Positions 51,974 through 61,654 of a stretch of DNA of 64,000 nt are shown here, piece after piece. Every line of letters begins with the position of its first letter. Positions within the stretch are counted from its first letter, which is position 1. The DNA lies in assembly GCF_001921745.1 (NCBI RefSeq), contig NZ_MRYA01000002.1, positions 248,001-312,000 on the forward strand. The letters run 5' to 3'. The translations under genes were made by a program, and so were the position numbers. Below the pieces are notes generated by a model. That model was not told the origin of the DNA, ran no database searches, and saw only the letters and a program-made list of their open reading frames with translations. The stretch comes from Psychrobacter sp. Cmf 22.2 (GTDB lineage Bacteria; Pseudomonadota; Gammaproteobacteria; Pseudomonadales; Moraxellaceae).

Positions 51974-52872
51974 AGGTACCTCTATAACTTATATATTAAG
52001 ACCTAATATTTAAAACCTTGTGTCGAGCGTGACAAAAACGAATGACTCTAATAGAGTGATAGCTTTACTATACTTACCGACAGTACAAGAGCTATAGAGT
52101 AGGATTAGTCTTTATATAGGTTTTAAAATATAGACAGTCTTTACGGTGCAAATTAATAAAACAAAACCAGTCATCAATAAAACAAAAATATAACTACAAT
52201 AGTTTGTTATGAGTCCGTTAATTTAGGTAGTAGCTTTGAAAAACTAATTGCTCAATATACAGAGTAGCTACGTCTAAAATATAATTAATTGCAATCTTTT
52301 TTATTAACTATGTATTGGTTATGTATCAAAGAGTATTAAAAAGAGAGTAACGCAATTTTTTGTAAATGGCAAGTGCTAATAATTAATAACAAATGTCAAT
52401 TATATATAAAGATATAACAGTATAATTGAGTGACTTTGGAAACATTTATGTAACAATAACAATAATTTATATTTTCTATATGCTTAATATTTGTAAATTA
52501 TTTATTAGGATTACTTTCTTAAATTGTAAAGAATCTTTCTAAAATTTATACATTCTCTTTATATTCATTAATACGAATTTTTATTTCTAAAATGTTTTTT
52601 TATATATATTGTATTGTGAATATATATAAATGAGTATAAATTAACTTTCCATTTTATATCTCAGCTTGTTCACTTGGTTTTTATGAACTTTTTTTGACTT
52701 TAATTTGCATTTTCCTAATATTATTTAAAGTCTATAGCAATAGCGTGTTTATAAACTTATTGCATGGAAAATTAACTGCATATAAGATTTGGGTTAAAGA
52801 ACAAAGAACCTGCTACATAGTTCCATGAGCAGGTAACGTGTGATCTTATATGATGCTCAACTTTGTTTAGGT
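51974..52872. other. long AT-rich intergenic region between rodA and rlpA (899 bp)
   Basis: No gene was found on either strand. The stretch 52280-52780 is visibly richer in A and T than its neighbours, with long A/T runs and TATATA tracts. It contains the rodA terminator at 52800-52836. It must hold the rlpA promoter. No tRNA, transposase remnant or small ORF was convincing. Confidence 0.6.
52800..52836 (-). terminator. terminator after rodA
   Basis: On the minus strand stem ACCTGCT / AGCAGGT with a 13-base loop runs into TCTTTGTTCTTT. A weak T run but positioned 37 bp beyond the rodA stop. Confidence 0.7.
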
Positions 52873-54021
52873 CTAATCGCTCTTATGAGTATGGATAGAC
52901 ATCAAAAGTCCAAACCCTCCCATTAATGTCACGATTGCAGTGCCGCCATAACTAATAAAGGGTAGAGGTACGCCGACTACAGGTAAGATGCCTCCTACCA
53001 TACCGACATTGACAAAAACATAAACAAAAAACGACATGGCAATAGCGCCAGCCAATAGGCGACTATAATTGTCGGGATGCGTAAAAGCAATATAGAGCGC
53101 ACGTACCAATAAGCATGCGTATATCAGCATCAGTAGTATCACGCCAAATAAGCCAAACTCTTCTGAAAAAGCTGCGATAATAAAATCTGTATGGCCTTCA
53201 GGCAAAAAATGCAGTTGTGATTGTGTGCCCTCTAAATAACCTTTACCTGACAAACCGCCAGAACCTATGGCTGTCTTTGACTGAATGATATTCCAGCCTG
53301 CTCCTTGGACATCGGCTTCAGGGTTTAGCAGCGTTAGTACGCGTGTGCGCTGATAATCATGTAATAAAAAATTCCAAGCAATAGCGACAAGAGGTATGGC
53401 TAGGATGGCTGCGGCTGAAATCAGTCGCCAAGATAGCCCTGCTAAAAACAGAACAAAGAGCCCGCTTGCTGCTACCAACAATGATGTACCAAGATCTGGC
53501 TCTTTTGCAATTAGTATGACTGGTACAATGATAATGCACAAAGTAATCATGATACTAGAATATGATGGCGGCAAATCTCGTTTAGATAAAAACCATGCAC
53601 ACATCATTGGCATGCCAAGCTTCATAAATTCTGATGGCTGAACGCTGCCAAATCCTGGTAAATTTATCCAGCGCTGTGCACCCATTCGTACTTCACCAAT
53701 AATCTCAACCAATACCAGTAATATTAGTCCCATTACATAAAATACAGGCGTCAACGTACGATAGAGACTAGGCGGTACTTGCGCCATAATAAACATGACT
53801 GTAAAAGCGACCCCATAGCTGACTGTCTGCCTTAGAACCATACCAACATCTTGAGTCGAGGCACTATATAAGATAGTCAACCCAATACAGCAGATAAGTA
53901 GTAACAGTATCGTTAACCACGGGTCTATATGAATATGTTGCAACAGTGTTCGTTCATGACGTTGACCGAAATGATGGCTTTGGCGCGAAAAGCGATACTG
54001 GGGATTGGAGGACATAAGCAA
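52873..54021 (-). CDS. rodA: rod-shape peptidoglycan polymerase RodA (SEDS family)
   Basis: A 382-aa polytopic inner-membrane glycosyltransferase of the FtsW/RodA/SpoVE family that polymerises lipid II for lateral wall growth. About 10 hydrophobic segments. Motifs: LGLTILYSAS, GLGAQRWINL variant GAQRWINLPGFGSVQPSEFMKLGMPM, AKEPDLGTSLLVAASGLFVLFLAGLSWR, GKGYLEGTQSQLHFLPEGHTDFIIAAFSEEFGLFGV and PLPFISYGGTAIVTLMGGFGLLMSI. These RodA/FtsW residues (QPSEF, PEGHTDF) mark it as RodA rather than FtsW. PBP2 is not in the window. The ATG at 54021 is used. Confidence 0.94.
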   Translation of the reverse strand: MLMSSNPQYRFSRQSHHFGQRHERTLLQHIHIDPWLTILLLLICCIGLTILYSASTQDVGMVLRQTVSYGVAFTVMFIMAQVPPSLYRTLTPVFYVMGLILLVLVEIIGEVRMGAQRWINLPGFGSVQPSEFMKLGMPMMCAWFLSKRDLPPSYSSIMITLCIIIVPVILIAKEPDLGTSLLVAASGLFVLFLAGLSWRLISAAAILAIPLVAIAWNFLLHDYQRTRVLTLLNPEADVQGAGWNIIQSKTAIGSGGLSGKGYLEGTQSQLHFLPEGHTDFIIAAFSEEFGLFGVILLMLIYACLLVRALYIAFTHPDNYSRLLAGAIAMSFFVYVFVNVGMVGGILPVVGVPLPFISYGGTAIVTLMGGFGLLMSIHTHKSD

Positions 54022-54341
54022 GAGTGACTGTAATCAAGGGAGGTATATGGAAAGGATTGGTTTAGAAGTATTTGTCATATAGTGGTAAAAGAATGATCTA
54101 ATTATAAAAAATGACAATACTAGAGGCAAATAGCAAGATTATTCACCATTATCAGGAGCGATAGTTTAGCTTGCTTGCGTAAAATTTGATAGTATCGATA
54201 AAATATTTATTAGTAATAACGACTCACATGACTTATGCAAATAATAGACTTTATAAGTCTTTCTATAAATCTGTCTGCAAACAGACTGATATGTTTATTC
54301 TTCAAAAAGACATCTATCCCTCTATAACTCTAAAATCCTAT

Positions 54342-55244
54342 ATGACATCAATTATCAAGCCCTTAGCTATATTCATTGTTTGTAGTAGCAGTATCGTTGG
54401 ACATGCTGCGATTTTGAATGATAGCGAGCGCCGTATTCAAGTACGTCATAGTAGTAGCAATGCTTATGTTGCACCTTCTACCAATACCAGATCGACCGTA
54501 CTAGGTGGCGATAGTATGCAAGGTTTAATTGAACAAAAACAACGCGAGTATGAGTTTGAGGCCAAACTATCGATTGAAGAAAATAAACGAGTAAATGTTA
54601 ATACTCGTCGACCCAATTATAATACGTCAAGCATTAGAAAGGTGACGTATAATCCTAAGTACAATACAGCCAGTAATACTTATAATAGTATGGCCAGTAT
54701 AGATTTTGATGACTGGTTAAATAGTAATAGCTTTCGGGCGCAAGAGGTTGCCAATTATCATCGTTATTTAAGCGCACAGATTGGCGCTCAAAACGTACCG
54801 CCACTTGAAGAGCTACTCACTACCGCACGTAGCTGGGATAAATGTGGCTATGAGCCTTATCAGCTACCGCCCCAAGAGTTGTGGTCAAATATCGTCCCTA
54901 CTTTAAGGCTTTATACCAATCTAAAAAATCAGGGTATCTTGCCTGCAAGTAGTAAGATACGTTCGGTATATCGTAGTCCAGGACTCAATGGCTGTGCAGG
55001 TGGGGCAAATAATAGCAAACATATGACTGCGGGAGCTATAGATATTTGGGTACCTGAATACGCAAATGATTTTTGGCAGCTAAGCAACTTACAAGATAAT
55101 TTATGCCAGTATTGGCAATATCAAGGTCAATCTCATAATTTTGGGCTAGGGTTGTACTCAACTGGTGCGATTCATCTAGATACGCAAGGCTATCGAAAAT
55201 GGGGGTTTCATCATACTAGTAGTAGCTCGTCATGTCGTTACTAA
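54342..55244 (+). CDS. M15-type peptidase (D-Ala-D-Ala/L,D-carboxypeptidase-like)
   Basis: A 300-aa protein (if started at the ATG at 54342) with a signal-like segment (IIKPLAIFIVCSSSIVGHAA) and a C-terminal zinc peptidase fold: SVYRSPGLNGCAGGANNSKHMTAGAIDIW carries the family SxHxxGxAxD pattern, followed by a late GAIHLDTQGYRKWG histidine. This matches Peptidase_M15 domains that cut peptidoglycan peptides. The upstream 50 codons are in frame (alternative starts at 54186 TTG, 54228 and 54291 ATG) but do not look like a signal peptide; none has a good ribosome-binding site. A periplasmic wall hydrolase role is inferred. Confidence 0.8.
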   Translation: MTSIIKPLAIFIVCSSSIVGHAAILNDSERRIQVRHSSSNAYVAPSTNTRSTVLGGDSMQGLIEQKQREYEFEAKLSIEENKRVNVNTRRPNYNTSSIRKVTYNPKYNTASNTYNSMASIDFDDWLNSNSFRAQEVANYHRYLSAQIGAQNVPPLEELLTTARSWDKCGYEPYQLPPQELWSNIVPTLRLYTNLKNQGILPASSKIRSVYRSPGLNGCAGGANNSKHMTAGAIDIWVPEYANDFWQLSNLQDNLCQYWQYQGQSHNFGLGLYSTGAIHLDTQGYRKWGFHHTSSSSSCRY

Positions 55245-55499
55245 ACCCAAGCAGTAGGTTAGCTTAATGGGCAGAACAAGGTAAAATCCACGACACTAAG
55301 TTATTTAAGTATGATTAATGTATTAAGCATGTTTCGAGCCCAAGATAAGTGTCATATTATCGTTTGATTGAACCTTTAGTCATTAAAAGCTGGTCACGTA
55401 ATCTCAAACCGTGTTCTAATATTGTTAGATAATTGTCCATATTTTATATGGTTTCTTGTTTAAAAAACAAAAAACCATGGTTTGATAAAAGCAGGATTT

Positions 55500-56060
55500 A
55501 TGAAGGGTTTTCGCTCAATAATATCAAATGTCTACCGTTTGCATTTAAAGAATATGTTTCATACTCAATCGAATATGCCGTATCTGGCATTGATTGCTAT
55601 TACGCTATTAGTTGTGCTCATTAGTCATTCTTGTCGCCCAGAACTCTCTGTTGATCATCAAACCAATACTATAATGAATGCGCAAAAACAACTTGAAGCT
55701 GCAAAAATTGAAGATAATATAAAAAACTCTTATGCACGCTTAGCTGCCAATCGCACAGATATCTGTCCCAAACTATTACAAAAAGATATGGGCAGTAGTA
55801 ATATTGAGCGAGTTGATGAGGTAATGGTCGATGATTATTGCGATTATTTTTTATACCTAGATACTGGGCAGCGTCTTGATGTCGATGTCGACAACAGACA
55901 AATTGAGGCACTATTAATTGTGCCTACTATACATAATTTTGCTAATGGGGAATACCAAGTAGCATCTTATGATAAACATGTGATCCGATTGGCTTATAAT
56001 GGAGCCACATATAAGCCTGAACGCTTAAGCTACGATGTGGCGATAACGGTTACGGACTAA
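55500..56060 (+). CDS. hypothetical membrane-anchored protein
   Basis: A 186-aa protein of no recognised family. It has one hydrophobic segment (LALIIAITLLVVLISHS-like; about residues 28-45) with a following cysteine (SHSC), so a signal anchor is likely; the cysteine does not fit a lipobox well. The rest is a soluble domain with cysteines in DICPKL and VDDYCDYF. The start is chosen at the ATG at 55500 after AGGA; a TTG at 55482 is an alternative. It follows the M15 gene by 255 bp. Function unknown. Confidence 0.6.
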   Translation: MKGFRSIISNVYRLHLKNMFHTQSNMPYLALIAITLLVVLISHSCRPELSVDHQTNTIMNAQKQLEAAKIEDNIKNSYARLAANRTDICPKLLQKDMGSSNIERVDEVMVDDYCDYFLYLDTGQRLDVDVDNRQIEALLIVPTIHNFANGEYQVASYDKHVIRLAYNGATYKPERLSYDVAITVTD

Positions 56061-56111
56061 ATATCTATAGCGTCTCTTTTCATGTTGCATCAAAACCTTC
56101 TGCTAAAAATA

Positions 56112-57668
56112 TTACTGACTGTTTACTTCTTTATTTTTCCAAGGGTCATCCTGTCCGACAGTGACGATTAAGAATTTGTCTGGCTCAAGGGTATTGCGTA
56201 GGGTCTGATTGACTCCTGATAGCTTTACATTGTCAATACGCGTTATATAATCCGTCAAATAGTTGTCTGGCAATTGATAAAAATTCATCATTCCTAGCAA
56301 TCCATTAATCCCCGCATTGCTTGCAAAGCCCATGGGAAAACTATTCTTCATATTGTCCGTAGTTAGACGCATCTCATTATTAGTAATCCCGCTATCTAAC
56401 GTATCATCAATAACTGCTAAGCTGGCATCAATAGCATCAAGAGCCTTATCATTGCGTGTCGAAAAACCTATTTGATAAGGACCACGAGCCAGCATTGGAT
56501 TCATAGAGCCTGATATACCATAGGTATAACCGAGGTTTTGACGAATCTCAGTCATTAAACGCGCATTAAAATTACCACCTGCTAATACTTCGTTGCCAAT
56601 AGCAAAGTTGGTTTGTTGTTGCTGCGCTTGAGGATCGGTGGCGCGCTTACTACCTAATTGACCCATCAATACTGTGGTTTGGGTGCTAGGAAAGGGGATA
56701 TGGATATGCTGTGCTTGGGTGAGAGGTTTCGGCTCAGGTAAAGCATCAGCTGCCATACCTTTAGGTAAATTAGCAGTAATGTCTTCAGCGAGTTTTTTAG
56801 CTTGAGCGAGCGTCAAGTTACCAGTCATTGCTAATGAAGCGTTGGCAGCGACAAGGTAGCGGTTTTGAAAATCAGTCAGATCTTTTTTCTCGATGCTAGG
56901 TACAGTCTCAAGCGTGCCTGATGAAGGATGAGCATAAGGATGATTGCCATATAGTGCTTCATCAAAAGCGAGGCTGGCAAGGCTATTAGGATCTTGTTTT
57001 TGTTGTTGCAAGCCAACCAATAAACGTGCTTTATTACGCGCTAAAATTGATTGATCAAAATTTGGCTTTGTCAGTATTTGCGTCATCAAGTCAATGGCAG
57101 GTAAAAGATGATCGTCATCAGAGAGGCTACGTAACGAGACGATAAACATATCTTTATAGGCACTACTATTTAAATTGATCCCTAGTGTTTCGACCGCCCG
57201 CGTAAAGTCATCTTCGTTCAAGCTTTCAGTGCCTTGTGTGAGCATCGTCGCAGTCATATTGGCAATACCAAAACCGTTTGCACGTATATTACCATCGCGT
57301 GCGCTACCAGCATTAAAACGCAAATCAATATCGACGATAGGTAGCGTGGTTGCGCGTACAAAAGACACGGGCACGCCAGTTGTAGTTTTAAAGTGTTCGA
57401 TAGTTGGTACAGTCACTTGTAACGGTTTAACGTCGTTAAGGCTAGTAAGCTTAGACAATGCGGCAATAGGTGCGTTTGCATCGATCGCAGCAGTAGGCTC
57501 ACGATATTCTTCAGCACCGACTGAGTCTGCATAAGCTGGAGTAATAAACACAGTCAAACCTAACATGATGCTGGCATTGAGATAGGACTTACGAACAAGT
57601 TTGGATTGGCTGAAATCTTTATGTTGAGACGTTTTTTTTATCAGGGATGTAAAATTTTTTAGAGTCAT
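56112..57668 (-). CDS. M16-family peptidase-like protein, inactive subunit
   Basis: A 518-aa exported protein (hydrophobic signal-like stretch near residues 28-47, LNASIMLGLTVFITPAYADS). It is an M16-like fold (VPVSFVRATTLPIVDIDLRFNAGSARDGNIRANGFGIANMTATMLTQG) but the HxxEH zinc motif is missing at the expected position. The C-terminal part (NEVLAGGNFNARLMTEIRQNLGYTYGISGSM) has the substrate-binding Arg/Tyr pair of M16 proteins. It is the likely inactive partner of the gene upstream (57779-59251), as in many bacterial M16 heterodimers. The pair is transcribed together on the minus strand, 110 bp apart. Confidence 0.88.
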   Translation of the reverse strand: MTLKNFTSLIKKTSQHKDFSQSKLVRKSYLNASIMLGLTVFITPAYADSVGAEEYREPTAAIDANAPIAALSKLTSLNDVKPLQVTVPTIEHFKTTTGVPVSFVRATTLPIVDIDLRFNAGSARDGNIRANGFGIANMTATMLTQGTESLNEDDFTRAVETLGINLNSSAYKDMFIVSLRSLSDDDHLLPAIDLMTQILTKPNFDQSILARNKARLLVGLQQQKQDPNSLASLAFDEALYGNHPYAHPSSGTLETVPSIEKKDLTDFQNRYLVAANASLAMTGNLTLAQAKKLAEDITANLPKGMAADALPEPKPLTQAQHIHIPFPSTQTTVLMGQLGSKRATDPQAQQQQTNFAIGNEVLAGGNFNARLMTEIRQNLGYTYGISGSMNPMLARGPYQIGFSTRNDKALDAIDASLAVIDDTLDSGITNNEMRLTTDNMKNSFPMGFASNAGINGLLGMMNFYQLPDNYLTDYITRIDNVKLSGVNQTLRNTLEPDKFLIVTVGQDDPWKNKEVNSQ

Positions 57669-57778
57669 TTCTTTCTTCTTATAAATGTTCTTAAATAATG
57701 AGTTTCTTAAAAATGGAGTGCAGAACTATGGCAAACATTACAATCTTGTTTCTCGCACGGAGTTTTAAGCATTGATTG

Positions 57779-59251
57779 TTAATTATTCACTTGTGTTTTG
57801 CTTGTCTCAGCTTTATCCGTCTTTTCTTTAGGTGGTACGATATGCATTACCGTCAAATTATCTTTTACGAGATACTTTTTGCTAGCAGACTGAATATCAG
57901 CGACGCTCACGCCATCAAGCTTTGCAGGTAAGCTTGCAAGCAGTCTGTCATCAAGCCCGATAGATTGCAGCGAACCTATCATGCGTGCTTGGCCTTGCAT
58001 GCTGTCTTGCGCATATACTAAGCCTGTAACGGTGTTGGTTTTGGCACGACTTATTTCATCAGCATTGATAGGATCAGTGGCGAGTTTATTAATTTCAGCC
58101 GTAATAGCATCCTGTGCTTGCGTTAAGCTCACGCCCTCACGCGGGGTTGCTTGAATTAAGAACAGTCCATCACCGCGATCAAGTAAGTCATAAGAAGTTC
58201 CGACGCTGGTGAGTAAACCTTGCTCGCGTATGAGTCGGCTCTCTAAGCGCGCCGATAACCCGCCATCTAAGACATCTTGGGCAAGTGAAAGCGCATAAGC
58301 CTGCTTTTCATTGTCCGAGCCAACGGTTGTTAGGCTAGGGACGTTATAACCCATTAATAATACGGGCACTTGTACTGCCTGCTCAGAGTCAACTTTTTTA
58401 TAACCACGAAAGCCTTGTTGCTTTACTGCAGGGCGTGTTGGTAATTTGCTGGCAGGCAGATCACCGAAGTAGCGTTTAACTTGCGCCAAGACCTCTTCTG
58501 GGTCAACGTCACCGACGATGACTAAGGTTGCATTATTAGGTGCATACCAAGTCTTATACCAATCTTTTAACTCTGCCAGTTCAATCGATTCAAGCTCGCT
58601 CATCGGTCCGATGACAGACTCACCTTTAGGACTATCAGGTAGGGCTAATAGTCGAAACGATTCGTAAGCTTTGGCAAGAGGGTTGTCGTCAGTACGCTGG
58701 CGGCGCTCTTCCATAACTACTTGATGCTCTTTAACAAAAGCTTTTTCATCAAAGACTAGATTGGTCATGCGATCTGCTTCTAATTCTAAGGCTAAAGGCA
58801 TTCTATTGGCTGGGAATAGCTCATAGTAGCCAGTGTAATCGTAGCTGGTAAAAGCGTTATTAACGCCGCCAAACTTAGCAATCAAGCGTTCATAGTCATC
58901 ACTTGATACATTCGCTGTCCCTTTAAACATCATGTGTTCAAGCAAATGTGAGATGCCGCCTTTGTTTAACGGCTCATCTGCCGAGCCAACCCGATACCAG
59001 ATCTGCGTCATCACCACTGGCGCACGATGATCTTCTTTAACGATGATTTTTAGTCCATTTTCTAACTGATATTCATGCCGACCTGACATATCGATAGCCA
59101 AATCCGAACTCGCGGCTGGCTTAGCAATTACTGAGTCAGGCGTAGCCGTTTGCTGGAAGTTGCTGGTTTGACATGCAGTCAAAGTAGTGGCAAGCGCTAA
59201 GGCACAAACAACGCGTAGCGAGGTAGCAGATAATGATGAAGACAAGGACAT
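57779..59251 (-). CDS. M16-family zinc peptidase lipoprotein, active subunit
   Basis: A 490-aa peptidase with a lipobox signal (ALATTLTACQTS), so it should be anchored by Cys27 in the outer or inner membrane. The inverted zinc motif is HLLEHMMFKG (HxxEH, about residues 104-108), with the distal glutamate expected in AFVKEHQVVMEERR; GSADEPLNKGGISHLLEHM is classic. The C-terminal half carries GGLSARLESRLIREQGL (the R/Y substrate-binding region). It precedes the inactive subunit gene on the minus strand. Substrates are probably periplasmic or envelope peptides; not known. Confidence 0.92.
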   Translation of the reverse strand: MSLSSSLSATSLRVVCALALATTLTACQTSNFQQTATPDSVIAKPAASSDLAIDMSGRHEYQLENGLKIIVKEDHRAPVVMTQIWYRVGSADEPLNKGGISHLLEHMMFKGTANVSSDDYERLIAKFGGVNNAFTSYDYTGYYELFPANRMPLALELEADRMTNLVFDEKAFVKEHQVVMEERRQRTDDNPLAKAYESFRLLALPDSPKGESVIGPMSELESIELAELKDWYKTWYAPNNATLVIVGDVDPEEVLAQVKRYFGDLPASKLPTRPAVKQQGFRGYKKVDSEQAVQVPVLLMGYNVPSLTTVGSDNEKQAYALSLAQDVLDGGLSARLESRLIREQGLLTSVGTSYDLLDRGDGLFLIQATPREGVSLTQAQDAITAEINKLATDPINADEISRAKTNTVTGLVYAQDSMQGQARMIGSLQSIGLDDRLLASLPAKLDGVSVADIQSASKKYLVKDNLTVMHIVPPKEKTDKAETSKTQVNN

Positions 59252-59337
59252 AGGGTTTTCTACTTATAAAACAGTGGATAATGAATTTTGGCTAAAAATA
59301 AAAAAAGTTTAAGCGCCTAAAAGCTAAATGCAAGGTA

Positions 59338-59538
59338 CTATATTGTTTTATGTCCACCAACGATGACACTGGCGGTTGGTTTAAATTCTTGCGTTGTGCT
59401 ACAGCCGGTAGTTGATAACAGGAGTATGGAGATAACTGTTGCAAGTCCAATATTAATAATAGGTGCCAAACGAGAAGGTCGTGCGTCAAGGTTATTATTG
59501 GCTTTATAAGTTGATATGGGTAGTATTGACGATGACAT
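59338..59538 (-). CDS. small lipoprotein, 66 aa (paralogue of the 77-aa upstream gene)
   Basis: A predicted tiny lipoprotein. A 35-residue N-region and a hydrophobic segment (INIGLATVISILLLSTTGC) end in a lipobox (STTGC), leaving a mature peptide of only about 21 residues (CSTTQEFKPTASVIVGGHK...). The ATG at 59538 is preceded by AGGAA. It resembles the gene at 59615-59848: STTGCSTTQEFKPTA versus STVGCASLQALEPTA. It lies directly upstream of the M16 lipoprotein gene on the same strand. The function is unknown. Confidence 0.6.
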   Translation of the reverse strand: MSSSILPISTYKANNNLDARPSRLAPIINIGLATVISILLLSTTGCSTTQEFKPTASVIVGGHKTI

Positions 59539-59614
59539 AAGTATTCCTAATATTTAGTTTGTATAAGGAGCGATTTTTAAACTCACCTTTCATCTCAGTA
59601 TGGCGCTACAAATA

Positions 59615-59848
59615 TTACAAAATCTTTTTTAGATCATTAATCAAGTCAGCTGTTGGCTCTAATGCTTGCAAAGATGCGCAGCCGACTGTCGAAAAAGACA
59701 ATATTGCTAACAGCAAGGATAGACCTAGAAGATTAGCTTTTCTATTGATAAGAGCATACTTAGTGTCAGATTCTATAGACCTTGATAAATGCTTGCGCTG
59801 TGGTAAAGATACATGTTTTGAGATGCAGGTTTGTGTTAAAAATGGCAT
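59615..59848 (-). CDS. small lipoprotein, 77 aa
   Basis: A predicted small lipoprotein. An unusually long N-region (about 37 residues) precedes a hydrophobic stretch (LLGLSLLLAILSFSTVGC) with a lipobox STVGC. The mature chain would be about 22 residues (CASLQALEPTADLINDLKKI-L), weakly amphipathic. The ATG at 59848 has AGGAA upstream with good spacing, so translation is plausible. It is related to the gene at 59338-59538 and both precede the M16 pair. Long N-regions are odd for lipoprotein signals, which lowers certainty. Confidence 0.6.
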   Translation of the reverse strand: MPFLTQTCISKHVSLPQRKHLSRSIESDTKYALINRKANLLGLSLLLAILSFSTVGCASLQALEPTADLINDLKKIL

Positions 59849-60169
59849 AGCAGTTCCTACTCAGTGAATAAAGAGACTGGACGTCTAACGAATAGCACAA
59901 GGTGAGTAAATATAAGCTTGACTGTAGCGAAATTTACTTTTATCAAGGTCAGATTTTTGTGTCTAAACCTTAACCAAATTCTATGATAACTCTACTATTA
60001 CTGTATCATTAGCTATCACGGTCAGCGCTAAGCGATACTTGAATTATGCTAAACTAGCACAAAAATGAAGCTTTCGTTTTGATGAAATTAAATATACTGA
60101 TGTTAATTGCACCATTATCCATTACAAAATAAATATATTACTGACATTATGAACTTTTAGGGCAAGCTT
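59849..60169. other. intergenic region, divergent promoters of the small lipoprotein and ftsY
   Basis: A 321-bp region with no gene found. TTGAAT and TATGCT-like boxes near 60035-60070 may be the ftsY promoter. Confidence 0.45.
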
Positions 60170-61603
60170 ATGAACAATCCAAATAATGCCAATCGCGTGG
60201 TCATCAACCTTGATGGTAGTCTTGATGATTTAGATGACGATGATATTACCTTACCAAGTCTACCGACGCAATCAGTCCCCATTATCGATGAGCCTGACAC
60301 CGTCATCAAAGCTGATGAGCAAAACCACGACGTCAGTCAGACGACAAGCGCAGACACAGCAGGTGCAGAGTCAGCAGAACATATAGCGTTGGGTGCACCG
60401 ATTATAATGCCTGAAGGGCAGCGTACGGGCGATGATGCTCTGGTTAGTAATGACCAAATTGAAAACAAAGTTAGTCCTACTGCTATACCCAAAATGCCGC
60501 TACAAGAGCAGTGGACTGATAATACTGCCAGCAAGCATTTACCTGTTGGCGCCAAACAAGCCAGCATCGACGATGCTGTAAAACAAGCTGCACCAAGTAC
60601 GCCCCAAGCATTGGCTGGCGATGCTACAAGCCAAAAAGAATCGCTGCAAGAAGACGAGACGCAGGGTCGCCAAAAAGGCAGCTGGTTCAACCGCATGAAA
60701 TCGGGGCTAAGTAAGTCGCGTAAGAATCTTGCAGAAGGTATGGTGAGTATTCTTATTGGCGGTAAAGAGATCGACGATGAGCTGTTAGAAGAGGTGGAAG
60801 ATCAGCTGCTAGTTGCTGACATTGGTGTCAATGCAACCAACCGTATTATCAAGAGTTTAACTGAGCAAACCACGCGCGGTGATTTGATTTATGCGCATTC
60901 ATTATATAAAGCACTGCAAAGTGAGCTTGTGGATATATTAACGCCAAAAGTTGCGCCCTTGGTCGTCGATACAAGCAAAAAACCATTTGTTATCTTGGTA
61001 GTGGGTGTTAATGGTGTGGGTAAAACGACCACCATCGGTAAGCTTGCCAAGCGCTTACAAGGCGAGGGTAAATCAGTCATGTTGGCAGCTGGTGACACTT
61101 TCCGCGCTGCCGCCACTGAACAGCTACAAATCTGGGGGGAGCGTAACAGCATTCCGGTTGTGGCTCAAGGCCACGGCTCAGATAGTGCTTCTGTTATCTT
61201 TGATGCCATGCAATCTGCCAAAGCCAAAAATATTGATGTGTTGATAGCTGACACCGCTGGGCGCTTGCAAAACAAAACGCATCTGATGGCAGAGCTTGAA
61301 AAAGTAGTACGTGTCATGCGTAAAGCGGATCCAAGTGCGCCTCATGAGGGAATGATCGTTCTTGATGCGGGTACAGGTCAAAACGCCATTAACCAAGTGG
61401 AGCTGTTTAATAAAGTAGTGCCATTAACGGGCATTACCATTACTAAACTAGATGGTACTGCTAAAGGCGGCGTTGTATTTAACATTGCCGAAACCACGGA
61501 TGTACCTATTCGCTATATTGGGGTTGGTGAGTCAATCGATGATTTGCGTGCCTTTAGTCCAAAGCAGTTTGTCGCAGCACTTTTTGATACAAATGAAAGT
61601 TAA
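60170..61603 (+). CDS. ftsY: signal recognition particle receptor FtsY
   Basis: A 477-aa SRP-GTPase that docks SRP-ribosome complexes at the membrane. The first 160 residues are a long acidic, disordered A domain. The N domain (GSWFNRMKSGLSKSRKNL; EVEDQLLVADIGVNAT) and G domain follow: GVNGVGKTTTIGKLAKRL (P-loop), AAGDTFRAAATEQL, DTAGRLQNKTHLM, ITKLDGTAKGGVVFNI and a terminal GESIDDLRAF. Typical FtsY. ogt follows 51 bp downstream. Confidence 0.95.
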   Translation: MNNPNNANRVVINLDGSLDDLDDDDITLPSLPTQSVPIIDEPDTVIKADEQNHDVSQTTSADTAGAESAEHIALGAPIIMPEGQRTGDDALVSNDQIENKVSPTAIPKMPLQEQWTDNTASKHLPVGAKQASIDDAVKQAAPSTPQALAGDATSQKESLQEDETQGRQKGSWFNRMKSGLSKSRKNLAEGMVSILIGGKEIDDELLEEVEDQLLVADIGVNATNRIIKSLTEQTTRGDLIYAHSLYKALQSELVDILTPKVAPLVVDTSKKPFVILVVGVNGVGKTTTIGKLAKRLQGEGKSVMLAAGDTFRAAATEQLQIWGERNSIPVVAQGHGSDSASVIFDAMQSAKAKNIDVLIADTAGRLQNKTHLMAELEKVVRVMRKADPSAPHEGMIVLDAGTGQNAINQVELFNKVVPLTGITITKLDGTAKGGVVFNIAETTDVPIRYIGVGESIDDLRAFSPKQFVAALFDTNES

Positions 61604-61654
61604 GCTTTTTTGCAGTTTTGGTATTATCTTATTGGCACTAAGTTGGAGACAGTT

